Shown: positions 17,544 through 25,930 of the stretch, piece by piece
How positions within the stretch are numbered: position 1 is the stretch's first letter
Layout of the letters: each line of letters starts with the position of its first letter
Assembly (NCBI RefSeq): GCF_000012825.1
Contig: NC_009614.1
Span: forward strand, 558,001 to 622,000
Reading direction: 5' to 3'
DNA: 64,000 bases
Source of the DNA: Phocaeicola vulgatus ATCC 8482
Lineage (GTDB): Bacteria > Bacteroidota > Bacteroidia > Bacteroidales > Bacteroidaceae
Program-made: the position numbers and the translations under genes
The notes under the pieces: generated by a model
Database searches by the model: none
Seen by the model: only the letters and a program-made list of their open reading frames with translations
What the model was told of the DNA's origin: nothing

Positions 17544-19097
17544 ATGATGAAAAAGACAACAACTATTCTCTGTTTGGGCATCGCTCTATGCATGTTGGGG
17601 TGTAGCGATGACGACGATCAAGTTACGACAACCTCCACCGTTCCTTTTTCTCTCACAGCATCTCTGTCTCCCCGTTCTTCAGATGCAGAGGATACAGGCA
17701 TCCTGCAAGGCAACTGGGACGCCAACAGCCAACTGGCCGTAATAAAAACCGGTTCCAGCGGCGTTCCCAAAAGCATTCTCACAAGAAAAACCGACTCTTC
17801 TGACACCTTTACGGGCAATCTTTCGACACTGGTAAAGAATGAGAATGAAATTGCCGTATTTTACCCGGCGGCAGCCATCACCGCGAACAGCAGTGACACC
17901 CTGACCCAAACCCTCAACCTGAGCGGACAGGACGGAACACTGGCAGGTATAACAAATTATGATTACTTATGGGCACAATGTAAAGCCGGCATGAACGAAA
18001 CCACAGGCTCTTCCGCCTGCGAAATGACCAGTTTGGTCACTATCGGTAAATTCCAGTTCACCGTCAACGGTGGCAGTCCTTTGAACAACATCACAAGAAT
18101 TACCATAACCGCCACTGCCGGAACCCTCTACTCCAGTGCCGTTATGAAACTAAAAAACGGAGAGTTCAGCAGTACCCAAACAGGAAATATCACTATTAAA
18201 AACAAAGCCGGTATTTCCGGAACCACCTACATCTCCTTCTTCCCTTCCGAAGCACAGTTGCATTTCACTCTTGTTACCACCACCGGTGAAGTGTATGAGG
18301 CAGCTACTTCGACAACCATCAAATTGGAGAAAGGCAAAGTATACGAAGCTCCGGCACTCACTTGCACTCTTTTACCTTCTGCCAAGGTAGGCGATTATTA
18401 CTATAGCGACGCTACTTTCTCCAGCGAGAAGAATGAGAATAAAACCTGCATCGGTATTGTCTATGCCCTGGATGATGCGGACGGCAATCTCTCGCCCACC
18501 CTGTCCACTTCTCCATTCGGACGCATCGTGGCATTAGGCGACAACCAGTCCAGTACCAAATGGATCAGCAAAGCAGAAGATATAGAAGGCATCGAAAACT
18601 ATACCACCGCCGACGGCACATTGACAAGCGGTGTCCTCCCTTATTATAACGGAACCGCCGATTCTTTCTTCTCCGATAAGGACGAGGAACGTATCAAGGG
18701 GGCAACCATTCATGTTGAAACCGGACAACCTGCCACCTGGGTGTCAGAAGGAGCCATCAGCGACTTCAATGGAAAGGCTCACACCGCCTACCTCGGTAAA
18801 AGTTCTTCCAGCTACCCGGCAGGAGGCTACTGCTACCAATACAGTACCAGCGGCAAATCGGCAGGTGAATGGTATTTACCGTCGGCAGGCGAGTTGACTT
18901 TGTTGTGGGAACTTCAAAAAGCCGGAATCATTTGCAAAGACAAACAAGATTGTTTCAATGATTTCGCACGCAAAGCGTACTGGTCTTCTTCCGAACACTC
19001 GGCAGAATCCGCCTGGCATCTGAATTTTGTAAGTGGTGCGATAGTTGCCAACAGTAAAGCCAGCAACTACGCCACACGCCCTGTCGCACAATTCTAA
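17544..19097 (+). CDS. Fimbrillin-like surface lipoprotein with a C-terminal DUF1566/FISUMP-like domain
   Basis: A 517-residue lipoprotein. The signal peptide ends in lipobox MLGC with lipidated Cys20, followed directly by SDDDD, the acidic start typical of surface-exported Bacteroides lipoproteins. Residues about 35-290 resemble the Mfa/fimbrillin-like two-sandwich region (Ser/Thr-rich, alternating beta strands). The C-terminal about 130 residues contain GEWYLPSAGELTLLW and YWSSSEHS...ATRPV, a DUF1566/FISUMP-type signature often found in Bacteroides surface proteins. It could be a fimbrial tip or minor subunit or an adhesin. No other fimbrial gene is adjacent. A strong terminator follows. 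Confidence 0.75.
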   Translation: MMKKTTTILCLGIALCMLGCSDDDDQVTTTSTVPFSLTASLSPRSSDAEDTGILQGNWDANSQLAVIKTGSSGVPKSILTRKTDSSDTFTGNLSTLVKNENEIAVFYPAAAITANSSDTLTQTLNLSGQDGTLAGITNYDYLWAQCKAGMNETTGSSACEMTSLVTIGKFQFTVNGGSPLNNITRITITATAGTLYSSAVMKLKNGEFSSTQTGNITIKNKAGISGTTYISFFPSEAQLHFTLVTTTGEVYEAATSTTIKLEKGKVYEAPALTCTLLPSAKVGDYYYSDATFSSEKNENKTCIGIVYALDDADGNLSPTLSTSPFGRIVALGDNQSSTKWISKAEDIEGIENYTTADGTLTSGVLPYYNGTADSFFSDKDEERIKGATIHVETGQPATWVSEGAISDFNGKAHTAYLGKSSSSYPAGGYCYQYSTSGKSAGEWYLPSAGELTLLWELQKAGIICKDKQDCFNDFARKAYWSSSEHSAESAWHLNFVSGAIVANSKASNYATRPVAQF

Positions 19098-19156
19098 AGG
19101 TCCGATGGAGGCACAGCAGTTCCCATTGGCTATAAATGGTTGACAAATTGATTGTA

Positions 19157-19200
19157 AAGCCCGGTCCGTTCACCACCAAACGGACCGGGCTTCTTTTTTT
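19157..19200 (+). terminator. Strong Rho-independent terminator
   Basis: AAGCCCGGTCCGTT (19157-19170) is perfectly complementary to 19179-19192 with an 8-base loop, followed by a run of T. It ends the fimbrillin-like transcript. Confidence 0.9.
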
Positions 19201-19309
19201 TCATATTTTCCACTCTTCCTTTATCAACCCGGACATTTTCCGATCTTTGCAACACACTAATTCTTATGCCCATGAAAATACGCCCCACCTGTAAATTACA
19301 AGCAATCAT

Positions 19310-19694
19310 GAAGAAAACGGAAAGATTGGCAACAAGCATGGGAACCAGCCTGAAGAGATGTAACGTATCATCGCCCGCAAACTGAACATGCCCGTATAGA
19401 AAGTGTATGGCATGGTTACTTTCTATACGTTCTTTGCCATGATCCCCAAAGGAAAACATCCCATCTCCGTATGCATGGGAACGGTCTGCCGTGTACGCGG
19501 CTCCGAAAAACTACCGGAAGAATTTAAACGGATATTGGGAATAGAAGCAGGAGAAACAACTCCCGATGGTAAGTTCTTTCCGGACTGTCTGTGGTGTGTA
19601 GGCGCCTATGGATTGCCCCCTGTAATAATGATAGAAAGTCTATGACCGACTGCAACCTGTGGATGTGGAGAAGATTATTGAAGACTTGGAATGA
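19310..19694 (+). pseudogene. Decayed NuoE/HndA-type [2Fe-2S] thioredoxin-like subunit
   Basis: The translation clearly follows NuoE/HndA proteins, the 24-kDa ferredoxin-like subunit of NADH dehydrogenases and NADP-reducing hydrogenases: QPEEM-RIIARKLNMPV, then KVYGMVTFYTFF, PKGKHPISVCMGTVC and the Gly-Glu-Thr-Thr-Pro-Asp-Gly region. It is broken in at least four ways: in-frame stops TAA (19361-19363) and TAG (19397-19399), a frameshift near 19640 after which LQPVDVEKIIEDLE runs to a stop at 19694, and loss of one cluster ligand (CVGAYG where the family has CVGACG). The partner genes expected next to it (hndB-D or nuoF) are absent. The N-terminal end is too degraded to place exactly. Confidence 0.85.
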
Positions 19695-19760
19695 AATGCA
19701 ATCTTTTTTTCTTATTATTAAAATCTTTCTTTTTAATCATTAAGCGTTTTCTTCCTTTTA

Positions 19761-19856
19761 TGTTCTATCTCCCAAGCTTGCGGAGTTAACTCCATAGCCT
19801 TTGGAGTTATCTCCATAAGCTTGGGAGTTAACTCCAAAGGCTTGGGAGATAGAACA
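19761..19856. repeat. Nested palindromic repeat block (GGAGTTAACTCC units)
   Basis: A 96-base block whose ends are inverted repeats of each other (TGTTCTATCTCCCAAGC against GCTTGGGAGATAGAACA). Inside are three units about 21-22 bases apart, each containing the self-complementary GGAGTTA[A/T]CTCC, alternating with AAGCTTG or AAAGGCTTG spacers. The whole can fold as one long hairpin or several small ones. No coding function is apparent. It looks like a REP-type or small mobile palindromic element. Confidence 0.7.
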
Positions 19857-20010
19857 CATCCTTTCAAAAAGGCTTACTCTTACGGTCAAAAAGAATTAGC
19901 TATTCCTATACTATCACTAAACCCTACAATAAAGTTAAATGAGGAAAAGCCGCATAAACAACGAATAATGCAAAAGTTTGATAAACCGGTGAAAGAATAC
20001 CACAAGATAT
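19857..20010. other. Non-coding stretch between repeat block and hairpin
   Basis: A short open frame runs through here from the repeat block, but its composition is not protein-like and it reads into the hairpin at 20011-20060, so I see no supported gene. Confidence 0.4.
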
Positions 20011-20060
20011 CAGAAGAGTTCCCCGTTTTCCAAACAGATGGAAAGCGGGGAACTCTTCTG
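20011..20060. terminator. Long perfect hairpin downstream of the helicase gene
   Basis: CAGAAGAGTTCCCCG (from 20011) pairs with CGGGGAACTCTTCTG (to 20060), extended by TTTTCCA/TGGAAAG with one mismatch; the total stem is about 21 bases with a 6-base loop. It lies 80 bases after the helicase stop (minus strand). No long U-run is seen on either side, so its role as a terminator is plausible but not proven. Confidence 0.5.
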
Positions 20061-20141
20061 CATTAATAAATGCATTCAGTTTAAACAGGTTATAAAAACA
20101 AATATAAACTATTTTATAATGAAACGCAGACAAGTTATTCT

Positions 20142-21446
20142 TTATCCTGGTCTGCCGGAAGCCTTTCTATCCGAACTCTGCCTGCCTTGCCCTTGTTTGC
20201 TTTGAGCCTGTTTCTTCCTGCGCCAATAATCACCATTGCTTTTGCTGCCCCGGTACACCTTATTGGCTTTTGCTTTTTCTTTCAGTTCTTCGGTCTTGCC
20301 GGCCTGCGCTTTTTCCCCTTCCACGGTCACCCAAGGATGGTCTTTCACAACAGGAATCTGTAGTCCTATCAGTTTTTGGATATCCTTTAAATAAGGCAAT
20401 TCTTCCGATTCACAAAAAGAGATGGCTATTCCGTCGTGTCCGGCACGCCCGGTACGACCGATGCGGTGCACATAAGTTTCCGATATATTGGGCAGCTCAT
20501 AGTTGATAACGTGAGAAAGCTGGTTCACATCAATGCCTCTGGCTGCAATATCTGTGGCTATCAGCACTCTTGTGGTATGATCCTTGAAGTTTGTCAACGC
20601 CCTTTGGCGTGCGTTCTGCGATTTGTTTCCATGAATAGCTTCCGCCCCGATCTCACTCTTGTTCAAAATCCTCGCCAATTTATCCGCACCATGCTTGGTA
20701 CGGGTAAAAATCAACACTGACTCTATCTCAGGATTCTTCAGCAAATGCAGCAACAAGTCCTTCTTTTCCTTCTTCTCTACAAAATAAACACTCTGCCGGA
20801 TAGTATCAACAGTAGATGAAACTGGAGTCACCTCTATCTTCTCCGGATTAGTCAACATGGAATCTGCCAGCTTCTCTATTTCAGAAGGCATGGTAGCCGA
20901 GAAAAACAAAGTCTGTCGCCGGGCAGGAATCAGTTTCAATACTTTCTTGATATCGTGTATGAAGCCCATATCAAGCATACGGTCTGCCTCATCCAATACA
21001 AAATACTCCAACCCCTTCAATGAAATACAGCCTTGCGACTGCAAATCAAGCAAACGTCCGGGAGTGGCAATCAATACCTGCACACCTCGTTTCAAAGCAT
21101 CAACTTGCGCCTTTTGGGGCACTCCACCGAAAATGACGGCATGCTTCACTCCGGTATATCCGGCATATTGGTCAAAGTTCTCGCCTATCTGTATAGCAAG
21201 CTCACGCGTCGGGGTGAGTATCAATGCTTTGATACCTTTTTTATGGTCTGATTGATAAAGTCGTTGTATAAGGGGGATAGCAAACGCTGCTGTTTTTCCT
21301 GTTCCTGTCTGGGCGCATCCCAGCAAATCTTTACCTTTTAATAATACAGGAATTGCTTGTTCCTGAATGGGGGTCGGCGTTGTATAGCCGGTTTGTTGTA
21401 AAGCCTTCAAAATAGGCTCTATAAGATCTAATTCTTTAAATGTCAT
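20142..21446 (-). CDS. rhlE: DEAD-box ATP-dependent RNA helicase (RhlE-like)
   Basis: A 434-residue RNA helicase for RNA unwinding in ribosome assembly or RNA turnover. All core motifs are visible: Q motif (TPTPIQEQAIP), motif I AQTGTGKT (about 41-48), Ia PTRELAIQ, II DEAD, III SAT, and VI HRIGRTGRAG (about 330-339). After the RecA2 domain a basic, Gln/Lys/Arg-rich, disordered tail (about 375-434) should bind RNA without specificity. This arrangement is the RhlE type common in Bacteroidota. A -7-like element CAAAGGTA (minus reading TACCTTTG) at 21495-21502 gives a 49-base leader. Confidence 0.95.
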   Translation of the reverse strand: MTFKELDLIEPILKALQQTGYTTPTPIQEQAIPVLLKGKDLLGCAQTGTGKTAAFAIPLIQRLYQSDHKKGIKALILTPTRELAIQIGENFDQYAGYTGVKHAVIFGGVPQKAQVDALKRGVQVLIATPGRLLDLQSQGCISLKGLEYFVLDEADRMLDMGFIHDIKKVLKLIPARRQTLFFSATMPSEIEKLADSMLTNPEKIEVTPVSSTVDTIRQSVYFVEKKEKKDLLLHLLKNPEIESVLIFTRTKHGADKLARILNKSEIGAEAIHGNKSQNARQRALTNFKDHTTRVLIATDIAARGIDVNQLSHVINYELPNISETYVHRIGRTGRAGHDGIAISFCESEELPYLKDIQKLIGLQIPVVKDHPWVTVEGEKAQAGKTEELKEKAKANKVYRGSKSNGDYWRRKKQAQSKQGQGRQSSDRKASGRPG

Positions 21447-21494
21447 GTGAAATAATTAAATTGGGCCTCACGGCCTGTATCTATTTTATGGGAA

Positions 21495-21502
21495 CAAAGG
21501 TA
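21495..21502 (-). promoter_or_regulatory. Candidate -7 promoter element of the helicase gene
   Basis: On the minus strand this reads TACCTTTG, an exact TAnnTTTG match, 49 bases before the helicase ATG. No clear -33 element is seen at the expected distance, where a terminator hairpin lies. Confidence 0.5.
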
Positions 21503-21513
21503 CAGTAATGATT

Positions 21514-21537
21514 CTGCCCGGAAGTATTTCCGGGCAG
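21514..21537. terminator. Hairpin terminator between the decayed gene pair and the helicase
   Basis: CTGCCCGGAA (21514-21523) is perfectly complementary to TTCCGGGCAG (21528-21537) around a 4-base loop. It sits just after the HepT-like remnant on the minus strand and just before the helicase promoter, so it probably separates the two units. Confidence 0.6.
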
Positions 21538-21550
21538 ACTTTATGGTTAT

Positions 21551-21655
21551 TTAACTACACCGAATGATATTCTTTACAACTACCTGAATGATACCTATAG
21601 ATGCGATTATCAAGTTCTGTTTATCTATGATTTCCTCTTTAAGCGTAAATTCCAT
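21551..21655 (-). pseudogene. Short remnant, possibly of a HepT-like (DUF86) gene
   Basis: A 34-codon frame starting inside the 3' end of the nucleotidyltransferase remnant (17-base overlap). The start MEFTLKEEIIDKQNLIIASI is faintly like the N-terminus of HepT-type RNases/toxins, which normally overlap or follow MntA-type genes in just this way; HepT proteins are about 110-140 residues, so this would be a truncated copy. The assignment rests mainly on context and is weak. Confidence 0.35.
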
Positions 21656-21862
21656 TCTGCTCTATTCTTTTAAGCAGTAAATCACGAAGATTGTCACGCA
21701 AATGAAACACATCAATCTTAGACTCACAACTCTTCTCCAAAATGTCCCGAATATCAAACATGATAAACAGGTCTGCTTCTTCCAGTTCGACAAAGACATC
21801 CAGGTGTCACTGCCAAAGGTAGCAATCGCAAGATTTGGAATCGGAAATGTTAACGAATACAT
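21639..21862 (-). pseudogene. Remnant of a MntA-type minimal nucleotidyltransferase
   Basis: Reading the minus strand up to the stop at 21639 gives DVFVELEEADLFIMFDI, then RDILEKSCESKIDVFHLRDN, and finally KRIEQNGIYA. This is the second half of the small nucleotidyltransferase family, antitoxins of MntA/HepT-type pairs, including the typical RIE..xxYA end. The first half is broken: the GSxxRGxxxxxSDIDV active-site segment is reduced to FGSDT, followed by a frameshift into the DVFVEL frame near 21805. The active-site loop is therefore lost. A decayed toxin-antitoxin pair is the best explanation. Confidence 0.65.
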
Positions 21863-21871
21863 AAGATTTTC

Positions 21872-22386
21872 TTATTGCTTCAACCGCGACTTTACTTCCT
21901 CCACTATCTTTTCGGCATGCCGACAACTCATTACATATTTTTCCCTATTATTTATTTTAATCAAAAAGGCTTGACTATAATCTCCTACATATGCTGTATA
22001 AAACCCTATTTTACTATTATAGAATTTTCCTATATACCCACCTAATCCACCTATGCCGAAAATACGAATTTCTGCTACATTTTCCCTATGGTATAAGGAA
22101 ATATCAGTTATATCGGAATAGAGATATACACCTGCCCCAATATACGTTCCATAATTATATGCGTTTCTGACAAGATAAGTTTCCGTGGTTGATAGGCAAC
22201 AGTAAAAATCAAAGTAAAAAAGATAAGACATAAAACGGAGGCACCAATAACCTTTGACATCATATCCTGATTTACCCAAAGTATTAGGACAGGAAATACT
22301 ATTCCGGCCATAAGAATAATAAAAGAAACTATCCAAGTTATCAACTTGACATATTGACTACGTTCTACTCTTTCTTCTATAATCAT
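21872..22386 (-). pseudogene. PH-domain-like membrane protein, frameshifted
   Basis: Two overlapping minus-strand frames together make one protein of about 171 residues. The first (start ATG 22386) has two membrane helices (LITWIVSFIILMAGIVFPVL; VIGASVLCLIFFTLIFTVAY) and continues QPRKLILSETHIIMERILG. The second frame takes over near 22110-22135 with VYLYSDITDISLY and ends at 21872 with YVMSCRHAEKIVEEVKSRLK. The order, two helices then a beta-rich PH-like domain, is that of bacterial PH-domain (bPH) proteins. The span is 3n+2 bases long, so a single-base indel, possibly in the GGGG run near 22130, explains the break. A sequencing error is an alternative. Confidence 0.65.
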
Positions 22387-22405
22387 ACTATTTTAATCGA
22401 ATCTT

Positions 22406-24862
22406 CTACTTACAGAACAAATAAACATTTCCACCAAAGTCCGAAACCACCAATGCATTACCCGACAGGGCTACCGACCCGAACATAGGAGCTCCTGTAG
22501 CATGTTTCCATACCACCTTGCCATCCTCTTTATTAATTCCGTATACCGTACCGTCCGAAGCGGCTACATAAACAATATCTCCCGCCCATACCGCACTGGT
22601 TTCAATCGTAGCGGAAGGCTGACGGCTATAAGGACAGGTATAAACCAAAGCATCCCCCACAGGACAAGTCCATTTTTCTTCCAATGTCTCACTATCCAAG
22701 GCTATCAGCCCTTTCTGTGCAGAACCAAAGATAATCTCCTTGTCAGTGAGTAAAGGAGTAGAAGTAACGTCCACATTATAAGGTAATGGTTTACGGACTA
22801 TCACTTTTCCGGTAGCAGCCTCTAATATAAAGAAAGACTTATCTGAGATCAGATACAACAAGGCACCATGCATGGCAGGAGATGCTCCCCGATTACGCAA
22901 ACCGTTATCGCTGACCGCCCAAAGTTTCTCACCTGTTTTGGCATCATTGCCGTAAAGGGCATTCCATTGTGCACCGGCAACCAGCAGGTTGTTACCCAAA
23001 GTCAGCGTGCTCGTAGTCCCTTCTCCTTGTCCCCAGCCTTCATTTTTCCAAAGTTGTTTGCCCGTTCGGGCTTCAAAAGCACAAAGCCCCTTTCCGGTTC
23101 CCGCATAGACCACTCCTTCACCGGCCACCAGTCCGTCAATAAGGGCCGGCAAGCCATTTACGGGCAATTGCTTTTCCCAACACAATTTACCGGTTTCGGT
23201 ATCAATGGCATACAAAAAGCCTTGGGCATCCTGGGCAAACACGATGTCACTATCAACCGCAATGGAGTTTTTAATAGAATTACGAACAGGACAACTCCAA
23301 AGAATTGTACCGTCCTTCCCATTCAAAGCATACACATGGCCTGCACCTTTCAGATCCTCATCCACAGAGGCAACAATTACTTTTCCCTTGTGTATCAGTG
23401 GAGAAGTCATATAAAGATTAGCTCCGACATTGTTAGTCCATGCCAGCTGCAAAGGCAAATTCAATGGAGCGGAAACGGGGGCGGAATGTTTCGCATTGCC
23501 TGACAGATTATCCCAGTCAGCAGAAAACAAAGGAACGGTCTTTTCAGTCCGGCAGATAAAATTACTTTCTGCTTCAGCTATCTCTCCGTTATTAAAACGG
23601 GCTGTTACCCGCAAAGTAAGTTCCTTACCCACATATTTATGAGACAAGGGAAGCTCCCCGTTCCATGACCAGTCAGTACTTTGCAGCAATCGCTTGTTTT
23701 TCAGCACAGGTTTCCCGTCGGCCAGACAAGTATAGAGCACTTCTCTCACCGGCGACACGGAAGAATACACATTGACAGCCACCGGAAGGACACCCGAAGC
23801 CATTACTCCGGCAGGCGAAGCGATACAGATATTCTTGTCCAAATAGGTATAACGGAGCTCGGAAGTGAAATCTCCTTTACTATCTACGTGCATCACACGA
23901 AAAGCAGTAGTGGAATGATCTATGCCTCCTTTATCCAATGAAGAGGTACAAACACTGTAAACATCTCCCTGTTTCTTCATATAGTTAATATGCCAATGAC
24001 CATATACCCATGCTTTCAAGTTGTACTCATTCAGATTAATGCTTCCGGCATTCTTGCTCTTAAAAATAAAGGTATCTTCGTATGTCAGCAAATCATGATT
24101 GAAAACAACAACAGGAGTTCCGGGGCGGATATGAGCCAGGTCGTTCTTCAACCAACGACAGACGTCATCGGAAGTATAGCCTGGAGCATGGTCTCCTCCG
24201 GGCATCGGCGTAACAACATAGTGCACATTACCTGCATCAAAAGAATAATATACCGGCCCATAAATGCTTTCAAAAAGTTCTTCGCCATACTTCCCCTTTA
24301 CCAAATCATGATTTCCGATACAATAAAAGACAGGACAGTCCATATTTTCCGTATTCATCAGTTTGATATGAGCCTTCAAGCCTTTTTCATAGCAGAGATC
24401 CCCGGTATGAATGATAAAAGCCGCCTGTTCATTCCTGGCATAGTCATGCACATTATTCACCCAGTCTGCATGATTTTCCGTATTAAATATCTCTGTATCA
24501 GTAATATGAATATACCTGTGGGAGCCGTCTTTACGAATCCGTCCACTGTAAGGGATCAAACCGAAATCATAACCGGACTGTTTCTTTTCTATTTTATGAT
24601 AATGACGGTTAAATGTTTTATACCCCGAAGGAGTGGTAATGAAAATAAAACGTTCACGCTCATGACCGGGTAAAGTAAAACTACCGTCGGCAGCCGTTTC
24701 AACCACATTCAAGCCATCGGATACTTTGATGCCCGCCAGCGGTTTTTCACTTTGGTCAAATACGCCATTCTTGTTTTTATCTACATATACATGGCCCGTG
24801 TAAGCAGCCATCACCGGCATTGCGGCCAACATCAGGCACGATAATAAAAAGGTCTTTTTCAT
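22406..24862 (-). CDS. Metallophosphoesterase fused to a PQQ-type beta-propeller
   Basis: An 818-residue secreted two-part protein. The signal peptide ends near residue 19. Residues about 21-105 form a small beta-sandwich (MetallophosN-like). The calcineurin-like phosphoesterase follows, with metal-ligand motifs HITD (119-122), GD (154-155), GNHD (183-186), a later NHD (255-257) and GHWH (288-291). A short C-terminal phosphoesterase cap precedes a PQQ/Trp-docking-type propeller from about 470 to 818, with repeats such as VYALNGKDGTILW, LYAIDTETGKLCW and VYGINKEDGKVVWK. The active site appears intact. Substrate is unknown; the propeller may bind a ligand or act as scaffold. It lies 27 bases after the EEP-family lipoprotein gene, so the two form an operon of secreted phosphodiesterase-type enzymes. 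Confidence 0.85.
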   Translation of the reverse strand: MKKTFLLSCLMLAAMPVMAAYTGHVYVDKNKNGVFDQSEKPLAGIKVSDGLNVVETAADGSFTLPGHERERFIFITTPSGYKTFNRHYHKIEKKQSGYDFGLIPYSGRIRKDGSHRYIHITDTEIFNTENHADWVNNVHDYARNEQAAFIIHTGDLCYEKGLKAHIKLMNTENMDCPVFYCIGNHDLVKGKYGEELFESIYGPVYYSFDAGNVHYVVTPMPGGDHAPGYTSDDVCRWLKNDLAHIRPGTPVVVFNHDLLTYEDTFIFKSKNAGSINLNEYNLKAWVYGHWHINYMKKQGDVYSVCTSSLDKGGIDHSTTAFRVMHVDSKGDFTSELRYTYLDKNICIASPAGVMASGVLPVAVNVYSSVSPVREVLYTCLADGKPVLKNKRLLQSTDWSWNGELPLSHKYVGKELTLRVTARFNNGEIAEAESNFICRTEKTVPLFSADWDNLSGNAKHSAPVSAPLNLPLQLAWTNNVGANLYMTSPLIHKGKVIVASVDEDLKGAGHVYALNGKDGTILWSCPVRNSIKNSIAVDSDIVFAQDAQGFLYAIDTETGKLCWEKQLPVNGLPALIDGLVAGEGVVYAGTGKGLCAFEARTGKQLWKNEGWGQGEGTTSTLTLGNNLLVAGAQWNALYGNDAKTGEKLWAVSDNGLRNRGASPAMHGALLYLISDKSFFILEAATGKVIVRKPLPYNVDVTSTPLLTDKEIIFGSAQKGLIALDSETLEEKWTCPVGDALVYTCPYSRQPSATIETSAVWAGDIVYVAASDGTVYGINKEDGKVVWKHATGAPMFGSVALSGNALVVSDFGGNVYLFCK

Positions 24863-24889
24863 GAATATCTATTTTTATCAACTCTTATT

Positions 24890-25828
24890 TTAATCAAGTT
24901 CGAATTTCGAAAGGACAAAACCATGATCTGAAGGATAGAAAAAATCTTCTCCTTTAAAAGTAAAAGTTTTACCCAAACTATTGTCATAACACTCAGATGC
25001 TATCGCCTGAATGGTTTTTCCCTGATAATAAATAAAATCAATGCGGTCCATACGACACTCGGTTTCCAACGAATCCGCATCTGTCAGCCACGTTACTCCC
25101 AGATTGGCCACCGGATTGGGGTTCATCTCACGGAAACTATCTTTAAATCCCGCCTCTTCCATAGCAATGGAAACAGGCCAATCCACCACTGCACCACCAT
25201 GAAGATACAGGTTACGGGTAGCTTCCGTCCAATCCAGATGAGAATGCACGTTAAAATCACCGCCCATTATAATTGGAATACTGTCGGCCTCTGCCAACAA
25301 GGGTTGAAGAACAGACAAAATCTTATGTATTTCCTCATCACGTGTTCCCTCCATCTCCCAAGCCAATATTTCTTCCTTGGATTTATCCGTCGGGACCAAA
25401 CGCATATCAGGAAGATAATGCAACCAAGTATTAAAAACACGGACAGGTTTCCCATCCACATCTATCATCACTCCGCCAAAATTAAAGGTACTTATGCTGT
25501 CGGCAAAAGCATATTTCCGAATAATGGGATAACGGCTATAAATAGAAAGATTATCAGAAATGAGATTGTACGAATATCCCAATGAGTCGGCTACCATCGG
25601 GGCAGCTCCATAAGTTTCAATCATCAAGACCACATCAGCCTCACTTTTTTTCAGAATATCAATAGTTCCCTCACACCCTTTTCCGGAATAAGTTTTTGAA
25701 TGACCGCCATGCCATACATTCCATGAAAGGACAGTCAGCGTCTTTTTCGACTCTTTTGAAGATGTGCAAGCTGCCAATGCACACAAGCAAAGGGCTAGTA
25801 CCCCAATAAAATTTCTTGTTATCATCAT
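24890..25828 (-). CDS. Endonuclease/exonuclease/phosphatase-family lipoprotein
   Basis: A 312-residue lipoprotein (lipobox LAAC, Cys21) of the EEP superfamily, which hydrolyses phosphodiester or phosphomonoester bonds of nucleic acids, inositol phosphates or sphingolipids. Active-site landmarks are LSWNVWHGG (about 34-42), DVVLMIE (metal-binding Glu), GGDFNVHSHLDW (about 192-203) and the C-terminal PSDHGFV (catalytic His). Being exported, it is more likely a phospholipase/phosphatase-like enzyme than a DNA-repair nuclease. It heads the two-gene unit with the downstream phosphoesterase-propeller gene. Confidence 0.85.
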   Translation of the reverse strand: MMITRNFIGVLALCLCALAACTSSKESKKTLTVLSWNVWHGGHSKTYSGKGCEGTIDILKKSEADVVLMIETYGAAPMVADSLGYSYNLISDNLSIYSRYPIIRKYAFADSISTFNFGGVMIDVDGKPVRVFNTWLHYLPDMRLVPTDKSKEEILAWEMEGTRDEEIHKILSVLQPLLAEADSIPIIMGGDFNVHSHLDWTEATRNLYLHGGAVVDWPVSIAMEEAGFKDSFREMNPNPVANLGVTWLTDADSLETECRMDRIDFIYYQGKTIQAIASECYDNSLGKTFTFKGEDFFYPSDHGFVLSKFELD

Positions 25829-25851
25829 AGATTAGACTTGTTAATTCCGGA

Positions 25852-25859
25852 CAAAGATA
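25852..25859 (-). promoter_or_regulatory. Candidate -7 element for the EEP lipoprotein operon
   Basis: Minus-strand TATCTTTG, 24 bases before the ATG at 25828, with a CAA (TTG on the minus strand) at 25877-25879 as a possible -33. It is divergent from the cysK promoter. Confidence 0.5.
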
Positions 25860-25890
25860 GTGAATTATTCAGGAGACAACACTATAAAAT

Positions 25891-25908
25891 ATACCCTAAA
25901 TAGGGTAT
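25891..25908. promoter_or_regulatory. Palindromic candidate operator upstream of cysK
   Basis: ATACCCTAAATAGGGTAT has 7-base perfect arms around a 4-base centre. It overlaps the -33 region of the cysK promoter and lies between two divergent promoters, a position expected for a repressor or activator site. Confidence 0.5.
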
Positions 25909-25930
25909 TTCCGCCATGAACATCTTCCCC

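Noticed and set aside
19821..20066. 81-codon plus-strand frame
   Set aside because: Starts in the palindromic block and ends in the strong hairpin; no start context or family.
22868..24673. Long plus-strand open frames (up to 227 codons) opposite the phosphoesterase-propeller gene
   Set aside because: Antisense shadows of a gene with complete metal-binding motifs and propeller repeats; no family resemblance of their own.
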